Assembly: GCA_030762935.1 (NCBI GenBank)
Contig: CM060900.1
Location: 111,194,620-111,258,619, forward strand
Source: Hymenopus coronatus
Taxonomy: Eukaryota; Arthropoda; Insecta; Mantodea; Hymenopodidae
Reading direction: 5' to 3'
DNA: 64,000 nt
Positions within the stretch are counted from its first letter, which is position 1, and each line of letters begins with the position of its first letter. A program made the position numbers and the translations under genes. This document shows positions 44,090-56,709 of the stretch, piece after piece. The notes beneath the pieces are model-generated. The model was not told where the DNA came from and ran no database searches. It saw nothing but the letters and a program-made list of their open reading frames with translations.

Positions 44090-44425
44090 TAAATTTTTGC
44101 ACATAAAATTTGTTCGTTGCGTTTTTGTTTTGCTCCGATTTCTATGCAAAGTTACATACATAATCTAAAGTGTGCTATTTAAAGGTTTAATATGAATTTT
44201 ATGATTTTCTTTATTCATTGGCTCAACCAAAAGTAATTTATACCAAAATAAACATGGAGAATTTTATACCAACAGCTTCATAAAATTATTTCTTTGCTAC
44301 TAGCATCAACTTTAATCATATCCATACGTCTATTTTCACTGTACGAAGTTGTCATAAAATTTCGCTATCATACTTCTGCGACAAATGTGAATGCGCAAGG
44401 CAGTTTTAGAAAATGTTCAGTTTTT
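44090..44425 (+). repeat. Repeat T copy 1
   Basis: Colinear with 49095-49375: 'gcgacaaatgtgaatgcgca' versus 'ctgacaaatgtgaatgcgta', 'ttcataaaat', 'atcaactttaatcatat'. AT-rich and non-coding; nature unknown. Confidence 0.5.
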
Positions 44426-45038
44426 TCGCTAATTAAACTTGGGTAATTATATTATTTTATCTGAATAACTACTTCAGTGTTTGCACAGCGATGCCTTATA
44501 TTAAATGTGTCAATTTTGATGTAATTACTTTAGGATTAAAAGAATTAGGAAATTCAGTCCTGGTGTGCTTAAGAATCAAATATTACTATTATTCATAATC
44601 AATGCAAAAAAATTCCCTTTCGTAATGCAGAAGTTTTGGTAATCATTTTATAAGCAAAGTATCAAGCAGTACACTAAATCGACCCTGAACAAGGCATTTC
44701 ACTATGTTAGTAAATATAATTCCAACAGATCGTAAAGGTAATAATAGTGTTTTACCATAAGGTTAGAACCAAATAGAGTTGTACATGCAAGTAACAATCT
44801 TTTAAACGAAGATTAAGTTGAGTAGCTAATTTTTTAAAGGGGTTCAAAATTTGTGGATCGCAACCCCACGGGAGGGCTATAAAATTTGTGTGCAGCCTTA
44901 TTTAATATTTATTCTTGCTTCGTACAGTATCATAGGCAGAAGACACAAATTATATCTGTTGTGAAATGATAATTGGGAAAGGAAATATTAGAAGGAAATG
45001 CTTCGGGTCTGAGTTTACGGTACCTTCCTGGTATTTGT
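44426..45038. other. Unassigned intronic stretch
   Basis: Nothing recognised. Confidence 0.5.
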
Positions 45039-45303
45039 CGTCCTCCGTGGTCTAGCGATATCATACTAACTTCTGGTTCCCAAGGTCGCGGGTTCAAACC
45101 CGACGGAAGGTGATGGATCTTTTCTTGCGTAAAAGCCCTTTGGAAGGGAAGCACAGGCATTGGTCCCATGTCGTAGATTAGCGGCACGTAAAACAGCCTC
45201 AAGCCTGACAAAGAAGTCTCTGAGAAAAGTTAAGCGGCCATTTATGCCCAACGTAGAATAGGTCGTTAAGAACCACCGTAGTTAAAGAGCGTCCATAAAA
45301 AAA
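45039..45303 (+). mobile_element. SINE family C, 5' part of second C-G pair
   Basis: Head 'cgtcctccgtggtctagcga', B-box GGGTTCAAACCC, body 'tggaagggaagcacaggcat', tail 'aaagagcgtccataaaaaaa'. Confidence 0.8.
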
Positions 45304-45309
45304 GGCAAT

Positions 45310-45820
45310 TCAAATCTCTCCCCGGTATTTGTCAGTTATGAGAACTGAGGATAGTCTGGAAAGAAAGAAAAAAATCCCCAGACTCTGGGGCTAAACATCG
45401 CACGTAGGCTCTGGGCCCCTTTGTGACTTACGTGACCCGAGGGAGGAATGTGTGCACAAACCCGAGAGCGCCCAGATTCGGATGACGAGGGTGCAGGTAT
45501 GGACGGGACTCTTAACGGTTCCAGATAGAACGCCTCCGATACCGCTCGGGCCCCCTCGAAAGGCTCCTAGCCCAAACGCATTCGAAGGCTCCCGAAACGA
45601 CGTTATAAGTGTACCTCTACAGTGATCAAGCCACCTCTCAGCCGCATCCAACCCTAAAACAGATGATTATGAAAGTGATTGGAACAGGAAAATCGGGGGA
45701 TGTAAAGAACCTTCCCCGACCTGGGGAAATCCCCACAAACCCATGGATGTAGCAGCCCGGCCACGGTAATGAAACCCACGAGCTCCCGAAAGCTAGTCAT
45801 GGTGCCACCTCGTTAAAGTT
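45310..45820 (-). mobile_element. SINE family G, 3' part of second C-G pair
   Basis: Minus-strand head near 45815 ('gaggtggcaccatgactagc'; B-box GGGTTTCATTACC, weak). Body 'ttcggatgacgagggtgcag' and 'gcctccgataccgctcgggc' (plus reading) correspond to the 42490-42950 copy. Confidence 0.65.
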
Positions 45821-46084
45821 AGGGAGAAATGTGCTATGGGACTTTTACGCAGACCTCCGGTTCACGAGTTGGTGCCTTAATGACCTCGGTACCAGTGTCT
45901 GTTGTATACTATCTTATAAACACGAACATTTTTCCCATGCTAAAATTAGGTTTTTTTCATTAAAAATATACACTGTTCCTCGCATTTTAAATTCTGCTCT
46001 ATACTTTTGGGGATGTTATATCCTTTTCCTGCAGTTTAAACTGCTCAGATCCTGAAATTCTCTAAAAAAAAAAAAAAATTATGA

Positions 46085-46352
46085 AATGGCATTTTATTTA
46101 TGGACGCTCTTTAACTGCTATGGTTCTCAGCGTCCCATTCTATACTGAGCGTGAAAGATTCAAAGACCTCTCAATCAGGCTTGAGGTTCTTTTACGTGCC
46201 ATAAATCTACAACACGACTTTACTGCCCTTCCGAAGGAAGCCATGCTAAGGATTTTTACGCCCAAAAAAATCCATCGTCCTCCGCCGGGTTTGAACCCGC
46301 GATCTTGGGCATATGAGGTCAGCTTGGTAACCATTACACCACGGAGGGCGAC
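46085..46352 (-). mobile_element. SINE family C copy
   Basis: Minus-strand head 'cctccgtggtgtaatggtta' and B-box GGGTTCAAACCC, with acceptor-like CCTCCG/CGGAGG ends. The tail 'atttatggacgctctttaac' is adjacent to a poly-A run at 46064-46078. Confidence 0.8.
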
Positions 46353-47864
46353 TGAAATTCTGTGAACGAAACACACAAACATATAGAAAATTTATTACAC
46401 ATGTTACTTCAACACAGTAGTTAGCTGCAGAGTTTAGAAAAAGTCCCTGAAACCCCAAAATTTAGGGACTATGCTTCAATATGCATTCTGTGCTGAGTGC
46501 GGGTGCATCCTTGCCTTGAAACCAGGCAAGCTCACTTCACCAGCTTGTTACGGAATAACCGGAATAAGCAAACTTGAAGTGGAATGTGTTCACTTCTGGT
46601 TGTTTCACGGCTTCATTTTATAACCAGGAGTTCTTCTGAATGAGCAAATCTTATTTTTATTACAATTTTAAGGAACAAATAGTGTAACTACATTTTTGAT
46701 GTGAGGAAATCAGGTGGTGAAATTACAGGAAAAATATACAACAAAGGGCGTAAATCTGTCATTCAGGTGTTAACATTATAAAACAAAAATATAAGGAAAG
46801 GCGTTACTCTGTCATTTATTTCTGAGAATAAATGCCTTGAAACAAAATGAAAACCGTGATTAAACCTACTATCCGAATGTCATAGCCTGGACTGCGTGAT
46901 ATTTTTAGTGCAAATAACTGCAGGCTGAGGCTCTAAGCAGTATTTTGTGTTGCGCTTTCTGTTTTGTTACTGAATATCACCTCAAGTGAATATTCAACTA
47001 CCAACTTAAAAAAAAAAACGTTTAAGTTTCTGTGGCGTCTATAGAAAATGAGTTTTTCACATGGTCAGTGTCCATTTTTTTTGTCACTACTTAGCTCAGA
47101 GCAGAGTATATTCTAGATGTGTACAATAAGCACTTCTATGTGGCAGTTTGTTGATATTTTGAGAATGACAGTGCTAATGGTTATGCATACGAAGAGGGGG
47201 CACTAGGACTGAAGTTTTAGATGAAATAATTTATTTTTTGGTTTTTTGATTTATTGTCATATAGATGAATTCATAGAAGTGAATTACTTTGGCTAAACAT
47301 TTTTCACCATCCACTGATTTTGAAAGTTTGGCGATGTCTTTAAATCACTCTTGCGCTCTCTTTTAAATGCACTGAACTTGTCCACTTCTCCCTTATTTAC
47401 AGCAGTGGCATTATTTCTGAACACTTTTATTTAAATTAGCCTTCAAATTTGAATATCGTATTCAACTGTTTTAGGATCATTATTGAATCTTTTACAATAA
47501 ACTGGAGTTAAATTTAGCATTAACATTAATGGCCCGACTTTGAAAAATATATTTATTTATATATATTATTTTACATTTTATCCCATGTGAAAATTGGAAT
47601 TCGTGCTCTCATAACCAATAGAATAGCTTAAACTTTGGAGAATCTGTTAATTCTAGGATTAAGGCATTTCAAAGCCACGAACACCATACTCCAGAAAACT
47701 AAAAAACAAAAAAATCGCATTTACCTAATATATGAGTAATAATGGTATTGAAATGTCATAATACTGATATTACTAGGTTTTCCAAAAACTTTGAGCTACT
47801 GTGTGTAATATGAGAGCAATAATTTCAGTTTTAGCTTTGGATACAATATAAAATAAAAAAAAAA
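46353..47864. other. Unassigned intronic AT-rich stretch
   Basis: No gene or recognised repeat. Confidence 0.5.
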
Positions 47865-48615
47865 ATCTGATGTGTTAACTCTCATGACTTTCTCTAGTTG
47901 CTCTACAAACTCCTTTCAAAAGATTCTTCTTCTTTCCATTCAATGCTAATCGAGATAAGCCTCAGCAGAATGTTCTTATTACTTAGTTCCTTGTAAGTAG
48001 AAAGGAATTAAAGGAATGCGCTATGCTAAAGTGATACACAAATGTTTTAAGATATCGTTATACGATTGTCAATGGAAATCGCTTCTTTGCTTGACCAGGA
48101 GTAGAGCAAAACAAAACGACATTTCCTGTCTGAGAAAAGTATAAGTACTTTACAATTGAAACCAATAGTAACAAGGAATATCTCGGAAACGATTACCTCC
48201 ACAACAAAAACGAAAAGGACATAAGTTGTGTGTTTTGATGAGATTTACGTTTTGGTCTATCTCTTACGGTTTAGCAGTTAAGGAAAATTCGTCCAGAATA
48301 AAGAAGACTTCAGAGGCTATCAAAAGCTTCGAACATTTTCCCGTGTAAAGGATAATTGTGGTGGGGGGATTTTCTTGAAAATCTTCGTGTCCCATCCTTG
48401 GAAGATACCAAACCTGGTCTGCTATTTAACGGTCTTTTCGTTTTTAGCTATGCAGACACACACATGGACCTTTTTCTAAAAATGCTTTTTTTCGTACTCA
48501 GGGGACCGCAAAACATATGTTTCCGGCGAAATCTCAACATCGAATTTTTAAGTGGAATACAATACCTTCTATATCCCTATGTAATTGTACATACGGAGCT
48601 AGAGAAAGTGTAAAT
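47865..48615 (-). repeat. R1 repeat copy 11
   Basis: Near full length: 3' end 'catgactttctctagttgct', then 'caataacaaggaatatctcg' region blocks, 'ccatccttggaagataccaa', 'gcgaaatctcaacatcgaat', and the palindromic 5' end near 48570-48612. Confidence 0.75.
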
Positions 48616-48701
48616 GTATGTATATCTGTATAAGAATATATTTTCCGAAGCTGGGCCAAAGTAACACATTAAGGCGCAAATTAGCTCCAGTTTATCTATG
48701 A

Positions 48702-48962
48702 ATGAAAGGCGCACAATGTGCAAGTATTAAACTGAATTACATTAATCTAGTCGTATTTTTATTATTGACATTTGCGTTTTTTGCAGTTTCCTGTGTCATA
48801 TCTTTCACAATGGTTTTTGCACAGTCCACAGATACGGTGTTCGTTTGGTTGGTGAAATCTCTTATTTTGGCAGAACTTGTGGTGGAAGCCGTGTGTTGCA
48901 TATTGCATTACTATATTGTAAAAGGTTCAATACTGCATTACGGTAACACATCCTGGCTATAA
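48702..48962 (+). CDS. Hydrophobic 86-aa open frame, unrecognised
   Basis: Two strongly hydrophobic segments (about residues 15-40, LVVFLLLTFAFFAVSCVISF, and 49-71) with a serine/threonine loop between. A pyrimidine-rich run ending TTTTTTGCAG at 48777-48786 could be a splice acceptor inside the frame. No family recognised. It lies outside the neighbouring R1 copy. It may be chance in T-rich intron DNA. Confidence 0.15.
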   Translation: MKGAQCASIKLNYINLVVFLLLTFAFFAVSCVISFTMVFAQSTDTVFVWLVKSLILAELVVEAVCCILHYYIVKGSILHYGNTSWL

Positions 48963-49094
48963 TTTATCAAATAAGAATGCTCCTGAAAGAGTTGGATACT
49001 ATATTCAAATTTGAAAGTTAATTTAAAAAAGTCCATAGTGAATGACACTACTGTATGGGTTTTTTCTGAGTTTTGCATCTTTTAATATGAAATT

Positions 49095-49375
49095 TGCTCC
49101 TCACAATTCAATTTTGCTCTGGTTTGTATGAAAATCTGCATATATAGTCTCAAATTACTATATAAAGATTGAAGGATGCCTTTTATTATTGATACTGAGA
49201 AACAAAAACAATTTTAACATTAAAGGCTTCATAAAACAACTTCAACTTCAACTACAACTAATGTCAACTTTAATAGAATAATTACATTTATTTTCAATGC
49301 ACTGAAGTATCATATTTTTCTGACAAATGTGAATGCGTAAGACAATTTTAGAAAATATGTATTTTTTTTCGCAAG
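49095..49375 (+). repeat. Repeat T copy 2
   Basis: Shares 'ttttgctc', 'ggcttcataaaac', 'tcaactttaat' and 'gacaaatgtgaatgcg' with 44090-44425 in the same order. Confidence 0.5.
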
Positions 49376-49799
49376 CTATAACATTTAATGCCCTATATGA
49401 GAAAAATGTTTGAGGTTAAGATTTTTCGCTTTGCGCAGTTATTTCTTTGCTCGCTCATATTTAGTGAGCCAATTTTTAAATAAATAACATTAAAATAAAA
49501 AAAAATCAGTTCCAGTGTTGCAATAGAGATTTGTTGCAAATTAAATCTTAATTCTTTTTTAATTTGAAAACGATATATTAATGAAGGGTTTGCTACTTAA
49601 AAGCTATAATCACTACATAAGGGTATTGCAGTTGAATACTTGGAAATGGCTAAAGTAAGAATATTCTGATGTTAAAATGTTGTCAGTGTTGAACCTAAAC
49701 ATGCCAAGAAATTATTTTCAGCTTAGAGCATTAGTGAATAATTTTGTTTCAGAAGCTGATGCCAGGTTTCATTATATTGTTTTTAATACTTTGGAAGTT

Positions 49800-50165
49800 A
49801 TAGCTATACAAAGTACAGCAGTTATAGGCGTATAAACTCTGGCCAAGAATCGCGTAGAGCGCTGCAGCCAAGCCTTGTAGGCGTGTAGCGTACATCTCCT
49901 CCTCCTGGCACGACAGTCCACAAGAGACCATGGCCTACCGCCCGGCCGCTGCATCCCCCACCTCTCTTCATGAATGGGGTGCAGTGCTGGAGGGTGAGAC
50001 TTCAGCGTCTCGAGCCTCTCCCTCCCGACGCGGTCTTCTCGATCTGGAGCCGCTACTTCTCAATCAAGTAGCGCCTCGATTGGCAGGGACCTCACGAGGC
50101 TGAGTGCGAATCGAACCCAGGTCTTGGCAAGCAGCCGTGCTACCTCCGCGTTAAGGAAACGACCA
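49800..50165 (-). mobile_element. SINE family I (single copy here)
   Basis: Minus-strand head 'ttaacgcggaggtagcacgg' and B-box GGGTTCGATTCG. The body is unusually GC-rich for the region ('gcctcgattggcagggacct' on plus) and includes 'gcagcggccgggcggtaggc'. Assigned on structure. Confidence 0.55.
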
Positions 50166-50655
50166 AGTCTGTACACCAGACATTTTAAAACATTGAACAG
50201 ACGTTATATCTGTGGTTAGCAAACGGTTTTCTCGGACATTTAAATACAGTACACTCCATTTCTGTTTGGAAGAAGCTGCTTCACTAAAAACTTGACACTC
50301 TTTGTTTACTAATTACATGAGAATTTTCCTCAGTTAATTTATTGTTTGTTTGTTTTTTAAACCCACAGTTGTTCTACATTCTGTACTGGAGAGTATGTTT
50401 TTAATATTGTAAATGTTAGCTGTAATGTTTCTGCCCTGAGCCTGAACCACTTCATGTTCGTTGGTCGAAAAATCACCTCTTTCAGCTCCAATGAACATGT
50501 TGACAAATTCGCATCAGGAAAAAAAAAAACAGGGGGAGATAGAAACATAACTTAATTAGTATATTGACAACACTTCAATGCAACTAAACATATGCTCGGT
50601 CACTGTAATAATAAAATAATGCACAACTACTCTGAAAATGAAGATGAAAATGATT
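50166..50655. other. Unassigned intronic stretch
   Basis: Nothing recognised. Confidence 0.5.
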
Positions 50656-50940
50656 CGTCCTCCATGATCGTGTAACATGGTAGCCTCTCATTCCGAAGGT
50701 CGCGGGATCACAACCGACGGAGGTTAATGGATTTTTTCGAGCGTAAAACTCCTTAGCATGTCCTCCTTAGGAAGGGAAGTAAAGCCGTTAGTCCCGTGTG
50801 GTAGATTTAAGGTTTACAAGAGAACCTCAAGTGTAATAAGGAGGCCTCTGAGCAAAACTAAGCGGTCTTTCACGCCCAATATAAATTTTGACGCTGTCAA
50901 CCACAGCAGTTACAGAGCGTTCATAAATAAAACTACATTT
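50656..50940 (+). mobile_element. SINE family C copy
   Basis: 'cgtcctccatgatcgtgtaa', decayed B box (gggatcacaacc), 'gcgtaaaactccttagcatg', 'aggaagggaagtaaagccgt', tail 'gagcgttcataaataaaact'. Confidence 0.75.
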
Positions 50941-51049
50941 TTAATTTGCTCTGAAAATTAATTAATATTATTGTTAACTCATTCCATTTCAAACTGCTGG
51001 TTTTCATTTTCATGATATACTGGATGCTTATATTTGAAATACACTTTTT

Positions 51050-51290
51050 TTAGCTTAACGTCCCTTAACCTGGTTGGTCATATCGGACGATAAATAAGAT
51101 AGGTAAAATAATCCTCCAATGATCTCGGGCTCCATGACGCTTAAAGTTACTCGACATACGTCTCTTCGGGAAACCCCCCCTCAAAAAAACTTATCCGGGT
51201 ATCTCGCCCTAAGCGAGATTCGAAATCTCAACCTTTTCAATGTAAGGCAGACACGCCATTGAGGCGGCCTGAGATAGGCACTGGTGAGGA
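51050..51290 (-). mobile_element. SINE family J / tRNA-like element (single copy here)
   Basis: Minus-strand B-box-like GATTTCGAATCTC and head 'ggccgcctcaatggcgtgtc'. The 3' part contains 'gggtatctcgccctaagcga' (plus). An internal C-run at 51174-51180. Tentative. Confidence 0.4.
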
Positions 51291-54174
51291 AGGAGTCGTG
51301 TTTTTCAGGCTTCTAAGTGTTGAATGAATATTCAGTGACTATAACCATTTGAAGACAACAGGTTCATAGCTCGCGTTCGTATTATCATAGAGATAGAGTT
51401 TTTGTGCAGCCATGATCAGAAACTAAAATTCTGTTTAAATGTAAAGTCTGTATCTATATATAATTTTCAAATTGTTATCCGCGCGTAATTAATGAAGTTC
51501 ATGTTCTCAGTTCAGTCGCATATGAATTACGTACCACATTTGACATCACTGGTAGGAGCCAGCATACAATTCGTTGGAGTCTTCAGTATACGGCTCGCCT
51601 TCATATGCCTTTAAGTTATGCATCTACATAAATTGGCTGTAACCATGCATTTTCACCTATGCCCACCCTGAAGGAAGCAAAAGAATGCTTTCTATGGCAG
51701 ATTAAGAACATAAATCATAAGTGATGCTCTAACAGTCGCCTGCTAGTAGCAACATTCTCATTGATTCTGCCTGCTACAGGGGCATATGTAATTGGCGCAA
51801 CCTTAGACACCCGAATTTAGAGCTGATTATAAAAACTGATTAGAACACTCTTCCTAATAATTGCTGCCAACTTCTGGTTTCTTTCAAAATATACTTTTAT
51901 ATTTATTGCTCATGAAACACGCCAAGCAGTTGTATTGTTTAGAGAATAGATTGTTAGAGCGTTTCAAAACAAAATTTATATCTTCAAGGTACGATCTATT
52001 TTGTCTAGAATCGCTAGCTGCTTAAGAGCCGATTTGCGAAAAAAGATTAAAGATTGCCCTAACTCATAAATTTAGATTTTAGTGTTATTAAACATTACAT
52101 AGCTTATACGTTAGTTCTATGTAGTGTTTATAGGTGAATGATGTTTTAAAACAAGTCATATAATAATTTAAATATTTCCCTGTAATACTGGCCTCCTATA
52201 CTAGTTTAGTAAACATCTATAAATTTTGCCAATATAAAAGGAGAACTGTATACGTATCACGTGCTTTTTAAATAGCGTAAAGTCACTATAACCTAAGTAA
52301 ACCTCTTATTCCAGAAAGGATTTTCTCTGATATATACTATCACTTATTGTTTATCTTTAAATAGCCTTTATATTGTTCTTTCCATTTCTTTTATCACGTT
52401 ACTGAGCTGCTTAACGCTTCATTTTAAACATATTTTATGTTTACTAACTTTTAGATATAATTTCCTATTGGTAGTGTTTTTCTTTTTCTGTTTGACTTTG
52501 TTAAGCTTTGTCTTTTGGGTACCCTTGTCTTCAAGGAAGCATTTAAAATAAAATAGCATAGCACTATAGTTTTAAACTCGGGATTTTTGGCACACTCTCA
52601 TTTTTAAAATGATCCATACGATGCACTTTTCAGTATAAATGAATGAAATGCTGAATATCGTCTTAACAGGACAAAGATTACAGGGGAAATTTTGGTTAAC
52701 ATCTTTTGTCGTGACATTTTTGAAGAATAATATTCATATTTTGCACGTTTTAAGTTTAAAATTGAAGTCTCATATTTGATATTAATTTTCTGTTAAACAA
52801 TTAGGTTAGATAAAAATTCATTTTTAAAAGTATTAATATAGTACTAAATATTTTAATTGTAAAAAATTAAGAAGTCAAAAACTAACTGCATCGATTGGAA
52901 CAATTTTTCAATAGGGTAAAAAAGATAAAAATATTAATACACCAGAAACTAATTTAGCAATACGTTTATGTTTTTCCTCATGTTATACATTAAACTGTGA
53001 TTGATGTACATATAAAACTTCAAACAAATTGACCTGAAATTGCGTATTATTAAAAGTTCATAGCTGGGTGTCATTAATAGTATTAGAACAGATGAAACGT
53101 TTCCTAAGGTTTCAGTTGCCTTTCTTCACAATTTTCAGTTATCATTGAGCTAGCTGAGAATTTAATTTGAATCCTTTTACAATTATTAGAGATAAATACA
53201 TGCAAATATTGAAATATTCTCTACTGTACAGGTTTATTTCAACACACGTTTAGTTAAATTATCATTACAAAACCTTAGAACATTTCTTAAATTTAGTCTT
53301 CGGATACGACTGCAGTTAATTGTAGACGTTATTTTAATTTTCAAAGATGGAATTACAAGGAATTTTGGTACTAATTATTCGACAATATTCATTTCTTTTG
53401 GAAAGGCAATAACATTTCTCACAGGTTATTTGCATTAGTTTGTGGAGTATTTGCGCAAATAGTTTAGATATAGTCCTGCATGAGACGTTTTATAGTCTAG
53501 AAATTTTAATTTCAAGGAAACTTAAGACTTAACTTAAAACCGTGGAAAGGTGAAGGTGAAATTAGATTCCAAAATTCACAACTAATGTTGCATGTTCGAA
53601 AAAAATACATGCGCTAACTCCCATTATAAAGGCTTCATTATGCTAAAACTTTTACATTCTGAAAGTTTTACTGAGATATGTTTGGTAGATTGTTACCCTA
53701 AAATTTTGACGTAAAATGGAGTTACAAAGGATGAAAACGATGCAAATAACAAAACACACAGTGCAGGGAGTAAACATAGAGCATTCTAAGAAAGACCTGA
53801 CATAGGACTCAACCAGGTTTTAATAACTGCTTTGGAATATTTATATCTAGTATTATTATAACATTTTGGGTAGAAGATTTATCTCTCCATGATTCAGTAT
53901 GGGAGCATCGAGTAACTGTTTTTCATTATAGAAGGCCAACAAGCAAGACAGAGCACATGATAAAGTACATGTATATTAATACAGGGATGGGAATGGGCCA
54001 GATGCTGTTGACAGAGTGCTAATATCCTCGCGAGTTATAGTAGTCATGTTTCCGCTTCATATAAAATCAAAACAACATTCGGAAACAAAATGGAGAACAG
54101 GAAGTCCGGTACAAAACTTCTGAGGAATTGTGCTAGGAAAATCATATTAAAAGGAACGACTTTTTTACTGTCTG
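51291..54174. other. Long intronic stretch without recognised elements
   Basis: 2.9 kb of AT-rich sequence with no SINE, R1 or coding signature that I can identify; the cleanest single-copy candidate in the intron. Confidence 0.5.
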
Positions 54175-55040
54175 CACACGTACTATGTATGTAGTATGTG
54201 AAGAAGGTATTGTATTCCACCTAAAATTCTGTAGCAAAATTTCAGTAGAAATACTGGTTTTGAGAACCCTTTAAGCCATTAAGAACGTTTTTAGAAAAAG
54301 AAAAGAAACTCAGCGTGTGTGGACAGCATAGCTCAAAAACGAAAAGACAGTTAAATACCAAATTAGGTTTCAACATCTTCCAAGGATGCGACACAAAGAT
54401 TTTCAAGAAAATTCTCGCGCCATAAACTACCTTTTACATGACATTTTTATTGAAACTTTTGTTTTTCACAACAATGACTCTAGCGATTTTGATTAAAATG
54501 GCGTAGAATAGAAACATTTACATGGTAAATAAAGCGTATATCTTGATTTTCTAGGAACAGCTTCTGAAGCCCTTTTCATTCTGGATGAATTTTACATAAC
54601 TGGTAAGCCGTGAGAGATTGACAGAAATCTACTACCCAAAAATGTGGATTTCGTTAAATCACACAATTTATATCCTATATACTTTTTGTGCAGTTAAACA
54701 TTTCCAAGATATTCCCTGTTATTTATTTCAATTTTAAGCTAATTACACTTTTCTCAAACCAGAGATACTCTTTCGCTTCATCTCTCTTTTGTTTTACTCC
54801 TGACCGTGCAAAGTGAAAACCGAATGTCAATTGTTTCACACAGCGACCGGCTTTTTAAAGGATTTGACTAGCGCTTTAACCTAGTGCATTACCTTATTTC
54901 CCTTCTACTTAGAAGGAACTAATACAACCATTTATGCTAATGTTTGTCTCGATTTTCACGACTAGATGAAGGAATAGTTTTGTAACAATAATTTGCAGAG
55001 AAAGCCATTGAATTGAACACATCGGATTTTGATTTTAATG
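54175..55040 (+). repeat. R1 repeat copy 12
   Basis: Near full length: 5' palindrome 'cgtactatgtatgtagtatg', 'attgtattccacctaaaatt', 'acagcatagctcaaaaacga', 'gactctagcgattttgatta', 'atattccctgttatttattt', 3' end 'gaattgaacacatcggattt'. Confidence 0.8.
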
Positions 55041-55514
55041 ACTTATATATTTATTTAGGTATTGACATTTCATATAATTTCGTAACAGTGGAGTCTTGCA
55101 CTAAAGGACACGAGAGCACGTACCCTTCTTTAACTTTTGTATCATAATTACGTTTAAACAATTTCTGGAACAATTGTCAACACAAAACTAATTTTTAGAA
55201 TTTTATCCCTGAATATTTCAGCACCTGAGATATTGTACCATGCACTTCATTTATGATACAAGAATATGGGCATAGATTTTTGAATTCCTTAGTTCACTTT
55301 CACTGCAGTGACCTCGTAGTTTACTGCAGAACACTAGCGGCTAATGATCCGCTCAAGGCTATGTTTATCAGTTGTGTTATACTGTGTCAGTTGCTACCTT
55401 TAGTTTGAGTTGTAAATAGAGAGGTCATTGCAAAACTTGGTACTGAAATTTGGTTTGAGACATTTGTGCTGTGTGTGAATTAAATTATTATTTATTAATC
55501 CATTAAAATTCGCA

Positions 55515-55920
55515 CTGAAAAACTTCACGCTTGAAGAAACAATGTTTATGTACGAAAACCGAATCATCATGACAGGACTATAAGCAATTTTAGGAGGAAT
55601 TCCCTAATATTCCAGATCCAGTTAGAGAAACTTTCAGATATTTGGTCAATACATCTAGGATAACCTGATCGATAAACGGAAAACCTAAGAAGCTGAATAG
55701 AACCGAGAAACGAATTGGCGGAATCGGTGCATCATTTGAAAGCTCAAATAAGTGTCCAAGACGTATTGTACAGGAAATGTGTGTACCAATGTTCCATAAT
55801 TACAACCTCGTGACAATGAAGAATGCCAGGAATGTTTTAGTCCAGATAGACACGTCTTTCAACACACTTTATAACGAAGTGAGTACTCATTACAGTGCAT
55901 ACTCATTAATGAGTAACTCC
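55515..55920 (+). pseudogene. Decayed helix-turn-helix (DUF4817-like/transposon) N-terminal domain
   Basis: Frame pieces FTLEETMFMYENRIIMTGL, then (shifted) EEFPNIPDPVRETFRYLVNT SRIT, NGKPKKLNRTEKRIGGIGAS and RRIVQEMCVP. The pattern FT..E...M.......G, F.N....V...T...LV..F..TGS, KPR..R and IG.S.E.S....R...QE..V is that of the N-terminal HTH of insect DUF4817/mariner-type proteins. It contains stops and a frameshift. No catalytic domain follows. Confidence 0.4.
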
Positions 55921-56260
55921 TGAGGAGTTTTAAAACAAAAATCCCTTCAGTGTAATAGAGCGCAGAGCTCGCATATGCGCGTTCCCTGGCCCAACAATAA
56001 AAAGAACACACTGTGTTGTAGGTAAATGAGCGGGAGTAACGCAGTTAGCTTTTGGCAGTTGGACGAAGTCACGCTGCAAACCGCTCTTGCGCTTTACCGG
56101 CTGAAATATAACCTGACTGCTCTGTAGTAACACTAACTTCAGTGAAGAAAAACATCTGTTGAGCGAATCTATTCAGTTATTGTTTCATATTTTTTGCCAG
56201 ATAATAGAAGAGGCAAGAGTTTACGAAAAGGAACAGAAAGCTATGTTTTACTTGAGCTGT

Positions 56261-56540
56261 CGTACTTCGTGGCCTAGAAGTAACATGCTAGCATTTGGTT
56301 CCCAAAGTCGCCGGTTCAAACCCGGTGGAGGGTGTTGGTTTTTTTCGGGTGTAAATGCCCATAGCGTGGCTTCCTTCGGAATGAAAGCAAAGCCATTGAT
56401 CCCGTGACAAAGACAAGTAACATAACTTCAAGCCTCGTAAAGAGGCCTTTGAGCAAAATTAAGTGGTCCTTCACGCCCAAAATAGAATGAGATGCTATGA
56501 ACCGCAGCAGTTTAAGAACGTTCATAAATAAAACTGAATT
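56261..56540 (+). mobile_element. SINE family C copy
   Basis: 'cgtacttcgtggcctagaag', B-box CGGTTCAAACCC, 'tggcttccttcggaatgaaa', 'aggcctttgagcaaaattaa', tail 'acgttcataaataaaactga'. Confidence 0.8.
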
Positions 56541-56709
56541 TAATTGTTTTTCCTCAGGGTAAAAATAATCAGAGTCAAAGTCTGTCTTCCTATGAATACA
56601 GGAATTCTCTAAACAGCCTCCAGTGTTCAATGTAACAATGAAAAGTAAAGGATTCGAGGAACTTTAACCTCACTGATGATATCAATTTAACGGTGTTAGA
56701 GATGCTTGT

